NCBI RefSeq assembly: GCF_900109285.1
Contig: NZ_FNZQ01000002.1
Coordinates: 186,001 to 250,000, forward strand
DNA from: Jannaschia helgolandensis
Lineage (GTDB): Bacteria; Pseudomonadota; Alphaproteobacteria; Rhodobacterales; Rhodobacteraceae
Direction of reading: 5' to 3'
Length of the DNA stretch: 64,000 nt
The notes under the pieces are model-generated. The model saw only the letters and a list, made by a program, of their open reading frames with translations. It did no database searches and was not told the DNA's origin. Positions within the stretch are counted from its first letter, which is position 1. Every line of letters begins with the position of its first letter. Of the stretch, positions 9,342 to 16,979 are shown piece after piece. The position numbers and the translations under genes were made by a program.

Positions 9342-9797
9342 ATGACGCAGGCGCACGATATCTATCAGGACTTCCTCGACACGGCCTCGATCGCGCTGTG
9401 GAACCGTGACTACACTACCGTCGCCGCAATGTTGTCTTATCCCCACCTGATCCGCCTGCCCGAGACGGACCGCATCATCCAGAATGCCGCCGAACAACAG
9501 CTGGACGCGCAGGCGTTCCGGGAAAGCCTCAAGGGCCTGGGCGCGACGGCCTACCACAGGCTGTGCCGTGACGCGCAATTCGACCCTGACGGGCCGGATC
9601 GGATTACGGGCGCGCATACAACCTACATCATGCGCGGCGGCAGTTATCTGACCGATCCCTATGAATGCCGGATGTCGCTAATGCGTCAGCCCGATGGACG
9701 CTGGCTTGCGGACGCCATCAATGTTTCTGTTCGTAAAAGCGGCATGGCCTACTATCATCCCGACAACATCCGCGCTCGCACCGGGCGCCCGAAATGA
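9342..9797 (+). CDS. Second tandem paralog, unknown function, possible NTF2-like fold
   Basis: Protein of 151 residues; the ATG at 9342 follows GGAGGACGGAGG, whereas the longer frame from 9246 adds unrelated residues. The N-terminal helix (HDIYQDFLDTASIALWNRDY), the SYPHLIRLPET segment, the LGATAYHRLC strand and the GSYLTDPYECRMSLM strand are shared with the copy at 9844. The pattern of long helices and then antiparallel strands is compatible with an NTF2/SnoaL-like fold, which is inferred only. Placed between thiolase and the FadB-type gene, it may handle an acyl-CoA intermediate or act as a partner protein. No catalytic motif is recognised. Confidence 0.75.
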   Translation: MTQAHDIYQDFLDTASIALWNRDYTTVAAMLSYPHLIRLPETDRIIQNAAEQQLDAQAFRESLKGLGATAYHRLCRDAQFDPDGPDRITGAHTTYIMRGGSYLTDPYECRMSLMRQPDGRWLADAINVSVRKSGMAYYHPDNIRARTGRPK

Positions 9798-9843
9798 TTA
9801 CCAGCACCGCTGCCGCTCTGGACCCGAACTGGAAGAGACCCCG

Positions 9844-10266
9844 ATGAAAGACGCCCTGACCATCTATCAATATCACCTCGACTCCGTATCTCAGCTTATC
9901 TGGGACCGCGATTTCGAAGGCGTTACGGCACTCATGACCTATCCGCATGAACTGGCGACCGCGCGCGGTGTCACGGTCGTCGATCGCCCCGAGACGATGG
10001 TCGACTGGGCGCGCGAGTTTCGCGCCCACCTCGATCAACTGGGCGCGACTTCGTATCACCGGGTCGCCGTCGCCGCCGCCATCAGCGGCGAGGACGAAAG
10101 CGAGATCAGTGGCTTTCACCGCGTCTATGTCCTGTCTGGTGCGACCCATCTGATCGACCCCTACATCAGTGAAGCCACCCTGAAACTCTGCGACGGGGTC
10201 TGGCTGGGCAGTGGTGTGCGCGCCGTCCTGCGCAGCACCCGATATCCGGTGGACGACGAAGCCTGA
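9844..10266 (+). CDS. Third tandem paralog, unknown function, possible NTF2-like fold
   Basis: Protein of 140 residues beginning MKDALTIYQYHLDSV; this ATG matches the N-terminus of the other two copies and is chosen over an upstream start at 9694. Shared elements with the second copy are IYQ.HLD, LIWDRDFEGV / LWNRDYTTV, YPH.L, LGATSYHRV and THLIDPY. It is followed after about 40 bases by the FadB-type gene. Retention of two intact copies in an operon suggests a useful function in fatty-acid degradation, but none can be assigned from sequence. Confidence 0.75.
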   Translation: MKDALTIYQYHLDSVSQLIWDRDFEGVTALMTYPHELATARGVTVVDRPETMVDWAREFRAHLDQLGATSYHRVAVAAAISGEDESEISGFHRVYVLSGATHLIDPYISEATLKLCDGVWLGSGVRAVLRSTRYPVDDEA

Positions 10267-10307
10267 CGTTCATCCCCACCTTTCCCCTTTACCGAAAAGA
10301 GACCGCC

Positions 10308-12497
10308 ATGACCGATTTCACCCTGACCAAGGACGCCGACGGCATCGCTACCATCACATGGGACGTGGTGGGCAAATCGATGAACGTCCTCAGCCTCGAA
10401 GGCTGGGACGATCTGGATGGCTGTGTCACCGACGCGCTGGGCGACGACGCGGTGAAGGGCATCGTCATCACTTCCGGCAAGGACACGTTCGCCGGTGGCA
10501 TGGATCTGAACGTCATCGCCAAGATGAAGGCAATGTCCGGCGACGATCCGGCGGCGGGCCTGATGGACGGCTTGATGAAATCCCACGCGATCCTGCGCAA
10601 GATCGAGCGGGCCAATCTGGACCCCAAGACCAATAAAGGGGGCAAGCCGGTTGCCTGCGTCCTTCCGGGCACAGCGCTCGGTATCGGGTTCGAGATCCCC
10701 CTTGCCTGCCACCGCATCTTCGCCGCCGACAACCCCAAGGCCAAGATCGGCCTGCCGGAAATCATGGTCGGGATCTTCCCCGGCATGGGCGGCACGACCC
10801 GTCTGGCGCGCAAGATGGGCGCGATGGCCGCTTCGCCGTTCCTGCTGGAAGGCAAGCTCTCCGACCCGAAGAAGGCCAAATCGGCCGGTCTGATCGACGA
10901 GGTTTCCTCCGATCCGATGGCCGACGCCCGCGCCTGGGTCCTGTCGGCGACCGATGCCGATATCGTCAAACCGTGGGATGCCAAGGGTTACAAGATGCCC
11001 GGCGGCACGCCCTATCACCCGGCAGGCTTCATGACCTTCGTCGGAGCCAGCGCGATGGTGAATGGCAAGACCCAAGGCGCCTTTCCCGCCGCCAAGGCCC
11101 TGCTGTCGGCAGTATACGAAGGTGCGCTGGTGCCCTTCGACACGGCGCTTAAGATCGAAGCACGCTGGTTCACCCACGTTCTGATGAACCCCTCGTCCGA
11201 GGCGATGATCCGCAGCCTGTTCATTAACAAGGAAGCACTGGAGAAAGGCGCGAACCGGCCCGATGCGCCCGATCAGAAGGTGTCCAAGCTGGGCGTCATC
11301 GGTGCGGGCATGATGGGCGCGGGCATCGCCTATGTTTCGGCGAACGCCGGTATCGAAGTCGTATTGATTGACCGCGAACAGGCCGCCGCCGACAAGGGAA
11401 AGTCCTATTCCGAAGGCATCCTCGATAAGGGCATCTCTCGTAAGAAGGTGACCGAAGACAAAAAGGCCGAGGTTCTGAGTCGCATCACTGCCACCACGGA
11501 CCTGAAGGCACTCGAAGGGTGCGACCTGATCGTGGAAGCCGTCTTCGAAGACGTTGACGTCAAGGCCGATATGACAAAAGCGGTCGAAGCAATCGTGGGC
11601 AAGGATTGCATCTTCGCCACCAACACCTCCACCCTGCCGATTACCGAACTGGCCAAGGCCAGCGCCCGGCCCGATCAGTTCATCGGCATTCACTTCTTTT
11701 CGCCCGTCGACAAGATGCTGCTGGTCGAGATCATCAAGGGCAAGCAGACGGGTGACATCGCCGTGGCCAAGGCGCTCGATTTCGTGCGCCAGATCCGCAA
11801 GACCCCGATCGTGGTGAACGATGCACGGTTCTTCTATGCCAACCGCTGCATCATCCCTTATATCAACGAAGGAATCCGCATGGTCGCCGAAGGGGTTTCC
11901 CCGTCGCTGATCGAAAACGCGGCCAAGATGCTGGGCTTCCCGCTGGGGCCGCTGCAACTGGTGGACGAGACCTCCATCGATCTGGGCGTCAAGATCGCGG
12001 TCGCGACGCGGGCGGCAATGGGCGACGCCTATCCCGATGGCGCGGTGGACGAGGTTCTGTTTGCGTTCAAGGACGCGGGCCGTCTGGGTAAAAAGTCGAA
12101 TGCGGGCTTCTACGACTACGACGACAAGGGCAAGCGGCAAGGCCTGTGGCAGGAGTTGGGCACGCGCTATCCGGAGGCCGGGGAGCAGCCCGACCTGCAT
12201 GAGGTTCAGAACCGCCTGATGTTCGCGCAGGTACTGGAGGCGGTTCGCGCTCTGGAAGAAGGCGTACTGGAGGACATTCGCGAAGGCGACGTCGGTGCGA
12301 TTTTGGGGTGGGGCTTTGCGCCGTGGTCCGGCGGACCGTTCAGCTGGCTCGACATTGTTGGCGCGGCCTGGGCTGCGGATACCTGCGATGCACTGACGGT
12401 CAAGTACGGCGACCGTTTCAAGACGCCTTCGATGCTGCGGCGGATGGCCGAAGACGGAACGGCGTTCTATGGCGACACCGCGCAGCAGGCGGCCTGA
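10308..12497 (+). CDS. Bifunctional enoyl-CoA hydratase / 3-hydroxyacyl-CoA dehydrogenase
   Basis: Protein of 729 residues carrying steps two and three of beta-oxidation. The N-terminal crotonase domain (about 1-190) contains GGMDLNV and the LPEIMVGIFPGMGGT stretch with the hydratase glutamate. The NAD-binding dehydrogenase domain starts near residue 325 (GVIGAGMMGAGIAY) and has the HFFSPVDKM motif, followed by two C-terminal helical domains (FFYANRC, KSNAGFYDY). It is the FadB/FadJ type. It completes the pathway with the dehydrogenase and thiolase encoded upstream. A hairpin lies just after its stop. Confidence 0.94.
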   Translation: MTDFTLTKDADGIATITWDVVGKSMNVLSLEGWDDLDGCVTDALGDDAVKGIVITSGKDTFAGGMDLNVIAKMKAMSGDDPAAGLMDGLMKSHAILRKIERANLDPKTNKGGKPVACVLPGTALGIGFEIPLACHRIFAADNPKAKIGLPEIMVGIFPGMGGTTRLARKMGAMAASPFLLEGKLSDPKKAKSAGLIDEVSSDPMADARAWVLSATDADIVKPWDAKGYKMPGGTPYHPAGFMTFVGASAMVNGKTQGAFPAAKALLSAVYEGALVPFDTALKIEARWFTHVLMNPSSEAMIRSLFINKEALEKGANRPDAPDQKVSKLGVIGAGMMGAGIAYVSANAGIEVVLIDREQAAADKGKSYSEGILDKGISRKKVTEDKKAEVLSRITATTDLKALEGCDLIVEAVFEDVDVKADMTKAVEAIVGKDCIFATNTSTLPITELAKASARPDQFIGIHFFSPVDKMLLVEIIKGKQTGDIAVAKALDFVRQIRKTPIVVNDARFFYANRCIIPYINEGIRMVAEGVSPSLIENAAKMLGFPLGPLQLVDETSIDLGVKIAVATRAAMGDAYPDGAVDEVLFAFKDAGRLGKKSNAGFYDYDDKGKRQGLWQELGTRYPEAGEQPDLHEVQNRLMFAQVLEAVRALEEGVLEDIREGDVGAILGWGFAPWSGGPFSWLDIVGAAWAADTCDALTVKYGDRFKTPSMLRRMAEDGTAFYGDTAQQAA

Positions 12498-12517
12498 ACG
12501 CGTGCATTCCGAACGTG

Positions 12518-12538
12518 CCGGGGGTTTCACACCCCCGG
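12518..12538 (+). terminator. Hairpin after beta-oxidation operon
   Basis: CCGGGGGT and ACCCCCGG form a perfect 8-bp stem around TTCAC, 20 bases after the stop of the bifunctional enzyme. No clear T-run follows. It is the best candidate for the operon's transcription end. Confidence 0.6.
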
Positions 12539-12540
12539 AC

Positions 12541-12569
12541 CCCCGCGGGATATTTTCACCAAAAGGATG
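12541..12569 (+). repeat. Interspersed intergenic repeat, copy 1
   Basis: The segment CCCCGCGGGATATTTTCACC followed by AAAAGGATG resembles the short repeat commonly seen after genes in Rhodobacterales. A second copy lies inverted at 12711-12743 and a more diverged one at 55434-55462. Confidence 0.55.
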
Positions 12570-12710
12570 CCGGTTTTAGGTGGCTGTTAAGACTTGTGTG
12601 CTTTGATAATCGGGCGGTACAGGCGGGGACGCCGATGACCGTCCAAGGGGAAGCCCCGGCTTCTTCGATCCCCATGGGCAGCCAGTCAAGTCTACTGCTC
12701 ATCGGGGGTC

Positions 12711-12743
12711 TTCCTCTTGGTCAAAATATCCCCGCCGGAGGCA
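12711..12743 (-). repeat. Interspersed intergenic repeat, copy 2 (inverted)
   Basis: On the minus strand it reads CCGGCGGGGATATTTTGACC and then AAGAGGAA, matching copy 1 over GGGATATTTT-ACCAA-AGGA. The two copies face each other and could pair in a transcript. Confidence 0.55.
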
Positions 12744-12922
12744 TCTTGCGAAGGCGAACAGGCCGCGCGGTCAGGCCTCGATTGTTTCCCAACGACCCAT
12801 GTGTCCGTCCACGGTCCCGCCGTATTTCGCCTGTATGGTTAACCCCTAAGCCCCCCAACTGACTGGGATATGGGAACCGAAACCGACACCTGAAAAGCAA
12901 CACCCGCGATCAACGCCTTGCT

Positions 12923-12947
12923 CGCCTGCGCCGTTACGGCGCAGGCG
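12923..12947. terminator. Perfect 11-bp hairpin
   Basis: CGCCTGCGCCG and CGGCGCAGGCG are exact inverse complements separated by TTA. It lies about 75 bases beyond the 3' end of the minus-strand Hint gene, so it probably ends that transcript; no T-run is visible on either strand. Confidence 0.5.
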
Positions 12948-13020
12948 CTGGACCTTCCGTAGGGTTCCCCGGGTCTGACGTTCTCTTCCGGGCACCACGG
13001 ACGCCGGAACGGACGCAGAC

Positions 13021-13593
13021 CTAGCGCTTCATGACCGGTTCACCCACTGCGTGCATCGCCTGAAAGGCTGCCCGCACCAGGTCGCGGTCCAGTGTCGCGG
13101 CCTCTCCCGTGTCGACTTCGCAGGGCACGCCTTCGGCCTCGACCACCGCCGGGAGGCCAAAGGACAGGCCATGGTAGCGCAGGTCGGCAAGGGGCCGTTC
13201 GACGATCAGACCGCGCAGGCCGATCAGGTCGCGGACCGGTACAGACACTTCCGCGACGCCGCAGATCCGCGCCAGAGTCTCACCCGACAGCAGAATGCGC
13301 TGATCGGGCGACAGGCGCATGGGCCGACTGTTCCCCAGGCTGCCGACCGGAATGCGGACGGGCCAGGCCGACCTGTCGAACGTCCAGTCTGCGCGGGATT
13401 TCCGCATCTCGCCCAGACGCGCGATCCGCATCGGTCCGGCACGTGTGATGACGGTATCGCCGACAGCCAGCATCTCGATGCCGCACGGCCCGTCCGGCGT
13501 GGACAGCCGGGTGCCCGGCACGAACCGTGGGATGGTTTCGGGCGACCCGGCAATCGGAAAAGCGTCGTGACTGAACAATTTGACGTCTGACAT
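13021..13593 (-). CDS. Stand-alone Hint (hedgehog/intein-type) domain protein lacking the nucleophile
   Basis: Protein of 190 residues dominated by a Hint_2 domain: RFVPGTRLSTPDG near residue 24, IEMLAVGDTVITRAG, and RLSPDQRILLSG in the middle. Family members usually begin the domain with CFTPGT, where the cysteine starts self-splicing or cleavage; here that position is Arg, so autoprocessing is unlikely. Proteins of this class in Rhodobacterales are often secreted or attached to large repeat proteins, but here the domain is alone. Physiological role unknown. Its message probably ends at the hairpin at 12923-12947. Confidence 0.82.
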   Translation of the reverse strand: MSDVKLFSHDAFPIAGSPETIPRFVPGTRLSTPDGPCGIEMLAVGDTVITRAGPMRIARLGEMRKSRADWTFDRSAWPVRIPVGSLGNSRPMRLSPDQRILLSGETLARICGVAEVSVPVRDLIGLRGLIVERPLADLRYHGLSFGLPAVVEAEGVPCEVDTGEAATLDRDLVRAAFQAMHAVGEPVMKR

Positions 13594-13675
13594 GCGGGTT
13601 TCTTTCGTCCCTTGGGTGTTACGGCAGAAGATGTACTGGCAGACACCGATGCGACCCTGCCGCGCTTTGGCCGCC

Positions 13676-13712
13676 GCCGTGGCGAAACCTAGCGTCGCCT
13701 TGATGCCACGGC
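13676..13712 (-). terminator. Stem-loop after the sulfotransferase gene
   Basis: GCCGTGGC and GCCACGGC form an 8-bp stem with a 21-base loop, immediately downstream of the minus-strand sulfotransferase stop. There is no T-run, so this is a weak candidate. Confidence 0.35.
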
Positions 13713-13716
13713 GAGT

Positions 13717-14367
13717 TTACGCCGGTTCACCCGGATCGAATGAGTAGGAAAAGGCCGAGATATCCTGCGCGCAGATATCCGCCACACGTTTCTGTGTGGC
13801 ATCGTCGTAATAGCCGCGCCAATCGCGTATCCGCACCGAACGGTTGGCCATCGGCAGCATCAGGTCGAAGCCAAGCAATGCGCTGAACGGGGCAAGGTCG
13901 GTGTCCAGATGCTCCAGCCGAAGAAAGATCGGATCGCGCCCCCCGGCGACGTAGCTGGCATAGGGATTGCGCCGGAATCCCTCGCCGACCTCCGCATCCA
14001 TCACGAAGTCCGCAAAGCCGGACGTTTTTGCCCGCCCGACCGCCGGATGATCAAAGCTTTGTTCCTTGAGCCAGTGATAGTAGCTGACCATACGATCCCA
14101 TGGATTGCGCACCAGCGTCACTGGCACCAGGGCGTCCAGAACGCTATCGGGGATCAAACCGCGCACGTCCCGCAACGTGGAATGTTTCCAGAGCCGCCCC
14201 GCCGTTTGCGCACCCTTCAACCGGCCCCGGCGACGCCGCGCTTTGGGTGTGTCCCCGATCAGGATGTCGTCGGCCATCGCCCGCGCCTCCAGCGCAAGTG
14301 CCATGGCGGTGCCGCCGGTCTTGGGGGCATGGACGAAGGCATATCCCCGGCCCGGTGACAGGATCAT
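13717..14367 (-). CDS. Sulfotransferase family protein
   Basis: Protein of 216 residues beginning MILSPGRGYAFVHAPKTGGTAM. The PKTGGTA segment near residue 15 is the 5'-phosphosulfate binding loop and LVRNPWDRMVSYYH is the 3'-phosphate binding motif of PAPS-dependent sulfotransferases. It would transfer sulfate from PAPS to a carbohydrate or small molecule. The start at 14367 is supported by an ATGA overlap with the stop of the upstream permease; a longer frame reaching 14760 is the shadow of that permease. The acceptor is unknown; the glycosyltransferase genes a few kb away make a polysaccharide plausible. Confidence 0.85.
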   Translation of the reverse strand: MILSPGRGYAFVHAPKTGGTAMALALEARAMADDILIGDTPKARRRRGRLKGAQTAGRLWKHSTLRDVRGLIPDSVLDALVPVTLVRNPWDRMVSYYHWLKEQSFDHPAVGRAKTSGFADFVMDAEVGEGFRRNPYASYVAGGRDPIFLRLEHLDTDLAPFSALLGFDLMLPMANRSVRIRDWRGYYDDATQKRVADICAQDISAFSYSFDPGEPA

Positions 14368-15260
14368 GCCGGAACACCCCGCCCGCGCAAGGCGATCAGA
14401 CTGCCCGCGGCTGCGATAAGAAGCAGCCCGAGCATCGCCGGCACCGACAACACATCGCCCCAGACCAACAGGCCGAACAGCGCCGAGAACCCCAGAACGG
14501 AATATTCGAACACCGACACCAGGGACGCCTCGGCCAGTTGATAGCCCCGTGTCAGCAGGACCACGGCGATCAGGCTGCCCAGCGCCTGTACGATGCACCA
14601 CCACAGGACCTCGGGCGTCGGCCAGACCCATCCGCGCGTCAGGAAATCGGCCCCCTCGCCCCCCGCGACCGCAATGCTGACGATACCCAAAAGACCCCAA
14701 AGCCCCATGAAAGCAAATCCACCCAGTGTCAGGGTAAGCGCGTGTTCGTCCGGGCACCATTCGCGCGTGGCAATGGCCGCCATGGCATAGAACAGCCCCG
14801 CGGCCAGCGGCACGAATGCGGCAGGTGAAAGGGTCGATACATCCGGCGAAAGAACCATAAGAACACCAGCGAACCCCGTGAAGGCCGCGACGATCCGCAC
14901 CGGCCCAATCCGCAACCGGAACAGCGCGACCGACAGGATCAGCACGAAGATCGGTGCGGAGAACAGGCCCGCCGCCGCCTGCGCCACGGGCAGGAACCCA
15001 AGGGCACCGAAATAGATGAGCAGACCCGTGGCATTGAATGCCGACCGGGCCAACACGCCCCTCCAGCTGACCACCTCCAGCCGTTTGCGAGAGATCGCCA
15101 GCCAGGCCAGCGCGATCGTCCAGATCATCACCGACCGCAGCAGATGGAACGTCCAGAGGCTGCTGTCGATGGCGATGACACGGATGAACTGGTCGATCAG
15201 CCCGATGATCGCCATCGCCGTCATGATATGTGCGGCCGCAATGAGGGGTCTGTTCTGCAT
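14364..15260 (-). CDS. DMT superfamily (EamA) permease
   Basis: Membrane protein of 298 residues with about ten hydrophobic helices in two EamA repeats, as in drug/metabolite transporters. It starts MQNRPLIAAAHIM; the enormous frame extending to 16619 is antisense to the acyl-CoA synthetase and is not coding. The second repeat contains WWCIVQALGSLIAVVLL and SVFEYSVLGFSALFG, typical of the family. It is co-translated with the sulfotransferase and transcribed divergently from the acyl-CoA synthetase, with about 80 bases between starts. Substrate unknown. Confidence 0.88.
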   Translation of the reverse strand: MQNRPLIAAAHIMTAMAIIGLIDQFIRVIAIDSSLWTFHLLRSVMIWTIALAWLAISRKRLEVVSWRGVLARSAFNATGLLIYFGALGFLPVAQAAAGLFSAPIFVLILSVALFRLRIGPVRIVAAFTGFAGVLMVLSPDVSTLSPAAFVPLAAGLFYAMAAIATREWCPDEHALTLTLGGFAFMGLWGLLGIVSIAVAGGEGADFLTRGWVWPTPEVLWWCIVQALGSLIAVVLLTRGYQLAEASLVSVFEYSVLGFSALFGLLVWGDVLSVPAMLGLLLIAAAGSLIALRGRGVPA

Positions 15261-15341
15261 CTCGTCCCTTGTCCTCGGCGGCCCTGTCTGCACACTATCG
15301 CGAGCCCGGGGGACAAGGGCAACGGCGCAGGGGGGAAACGC

Positions 15342-16979
15342 ATGGGCTGGCTCAGCGACGAGATGGGACTGGAGCGATGCGCGGCGAACCACGTCGCGCT
15401 GACGCCGCTGTCGCACCTGAACCGTGCCGCGCAGATCTGGCCGGGGCGCGAGGCGCTGGTTTACGGCGCATCCCGCTGGACCTATGCGCAATATCGCGAC
15501 CGCGTGACCCGGCAGGCCGCGATGCTGGCCGCGCGTGGTATCCGCCCCGGTGACGTCGTGGCGACCCTTCTGCCAAATGTCCCCGCGCAGGTCGAAGCCA
15601 GCTTTGGCGTGCCTTCCTGCGGGGCCGTCCTGAACACGATCAATACGCGGTTGGATGTGGACACCGTTGCCTACATCCTGTCGCACGGTGGCGCGAAACT
15701 GATGCTGGTCGACACGCAATTCCTGTCGCTGGCCGAAGACGCCTGCGCCACGCTCGACACGCCGCCCCTGTTGATCGAGATCGCGGACGACGCTGCGGGT
15801 CACCCGGCATCCGGTCGTCATCCGGAATACGAGGATGAACTCGCCCGCGCTGACCCGGCGTTTGACTGGATATTGCCGCAGGACGAGTGGGAAAGCATCG
15901 CGCTGAACTACACGTCGGGCACGACGGGGCGGCCCAAGGGCGTCGTCTACCATCATCGCGGCGCCTATCTGATGACCATGGGCACCGTAGTCAGTTGGCG
16001 CCTGACCCTCTATCCCCGTCTGCTGGTCGTCGTGCCGCTGTTCCATTGCAATGGCTGGTGTCACAGCTGGATGGTGCCGGTTCTGGGTGGGACCATCGTC
16101 TGTCTGCGTGACGTCACCGCACCTGCGATTTTCGACGCATTGGCGGACGAAGGCGTGACCCATTTCGGAGGCGCGCCCATTGTACTGAACGCGCTGGTGA
16201 ATGCGCCCGACCGCCGGGATTTTACCCAGCATGTCGAAGTCTATACCGCCGGTGCCCCGCCCCCCGCCGCGACGCTGGCGCGGATGGAGTCGCTGGGTTT
16301 CAACGTCACCCATGTCTACGGCCTGACCGAAACCTACGGCCACGTCGTCGAGAACGTCTGGCAGCCTGGCGAGTGGGACGCACTGGACCCTGCCGCGAAG
16401 GCCGCGCTCAAATCGCGACAGGGGGTCGCTTATCCGATGATGGAACATGTCGATGTGCTGGACGACTCCGGCCGGCCTGTGCCAGCCGATGGCACGACTC
16501 AGGGTGAAATCGTGATCCGAGGCAACGCCGTGATGAAAGGCTATCTCAAGAACGCCGATGCCACAGCCGAAGCGTTTGCGGACGGCTGGTTCCATTCCGG
16601 CGATCTGGGCGTCAAACACCCCGACGGCTATGTGCAGATCCGCGACCGCGCCAAGGACATCATCATTTCAGGCGGCGAAAACGTCAGTTCGGTCGAGGTC
16701 GAAGGCGTGTTGATGCACCACGATGCCGTCTCGCTTTGCGCCGTGGTTGCCGCGGCCGACGATTACTGGGGCGAAGTGCCGCACGCCTTCGTCGAACTGC
16801 GCGACGGGGCGGACGTGACCGAGGCGGAGATCATCGCCCACGTCCGTGCACGCCTGGCTGGTTTCAAGACGCCCAAGGCGGTCACCTTCGGGCCATTGCC
16901 GAAGACCTCGACCGGCAAGATCCAGAAATACCTGTTGCGCGATCAGGTGCGCGCCGCCCCGGCAGGTCGCCCCGGATGA
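15342..16979 (+). CDS. Acyl-CoA synthetase (AMP-forming)
   Basis: Enzyme of 545 residues that activates a carboxylic acid with ATP and CoA. Visible motifs are the P-loop YTSGTTGRPKGV near residue 190, YGLTETYGH, GWFHSGDLG and the hinge RDRAKDIIISGGENVSS, and the C-terminal lysine in PKTSTGKIQKYLLR needed for adenylation. The start at 15342 (MGWLSDEMGLERC) follows a GGGGGGAAA ribosome site. It is of the medium/long-chain fatty acid type; the N-terminus does not look like the DMSP-pathway ligase DmdB. The stop overlaps the ATG of the next gene as ATGA, indicating co-translation. Confidence 0.92.
   Translation: MGWLSDEMGLERCAANHVALTPLSHLNRAAQIWPGREALVYGASRWTYAQYRDRVTRQAAMLAARGIRPGDVVATLLPNVPAQVEASFGVPSCGAVLNTINTRLDVDTVAYILSHGGAKLMLVDTQFLSLAEDACATLDTPPLLIEIADDAAGHPASGRHPEYEDELARADPAFDWILPQDEWESIALNYTSGTTGRPKGVVYHHRGAYLMTMGTVVSWRLTLYPRLLVVVPLFHCNGWCHSWMVPVLGGTIVCLRDVTAPAIFDALADEGVTHFGGAPIVLNALVNAPDRRDFTQHVEVYTAGAPPPAATLARMESLGFNVTHVYGLTETYGHVVENVWQPGEWDALDPAAKAALKSRQGVAYPMMEHVDVLDDSGRPVPADGTTQGEIVIRGNAVMKGYLKNADATAEAFADGWFHSGDLGVKHPDGYVQIRDRAKDIIISGGENVSSVEVEGVLMHHDAVSLCAVVAAADDYWGEVPHAFVELRDGADVTEAEIIAHVRARLAGFKTPKAVTFGPLPKTSTGKIQKYLLRDQVRAAPAGRPG

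Larger units (their letters stand above)
12498..13020. other. Gene-free region with hairpins and an inverted repeat pair
   Basis: No convincing gene is seen in these 523 bases between the beta-oxidation operon and the Hint gene; the frames present are short and lack family character. It holds a terminator-like hairpin, two inverted copies of an interspersed repeat flanking about 140 bases, and a perfect 11-bp hairpin. A 7-bp pairing (AGACTTG / CAAGTCT) could close the segment between the two repeat copies. I recognise no known RNA family. Confidence 0.6.

Noticed and set aside
10161-12530. 789-codon minus-strand frame across the FadB-type gene
   Set aside because: It is antisense to a clearly coding gene with full motifs; no family features are seen in it.
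12570-12710. Possible structured RNA between the two repeat copies (considered SRP RNA, 6S RNA and RNase P RNA)
   Set aside because: None of the conserved sequence blocks of these RNAs are present; only a weak closing pairing is seen.
12721-12903. 60-codon minus-strand frame in the 12.5-13.0 kb gap
   Set aside because: Starts inside a low-complexity stretch and overlaps a repeat copy; no supporting signal.
15260-16619. Extension of the DMT permease frame to 16619
   Set aside because: The extra 450 residues are antisense to the acyl-CoA synthetase; the permease itself starts at 15260.
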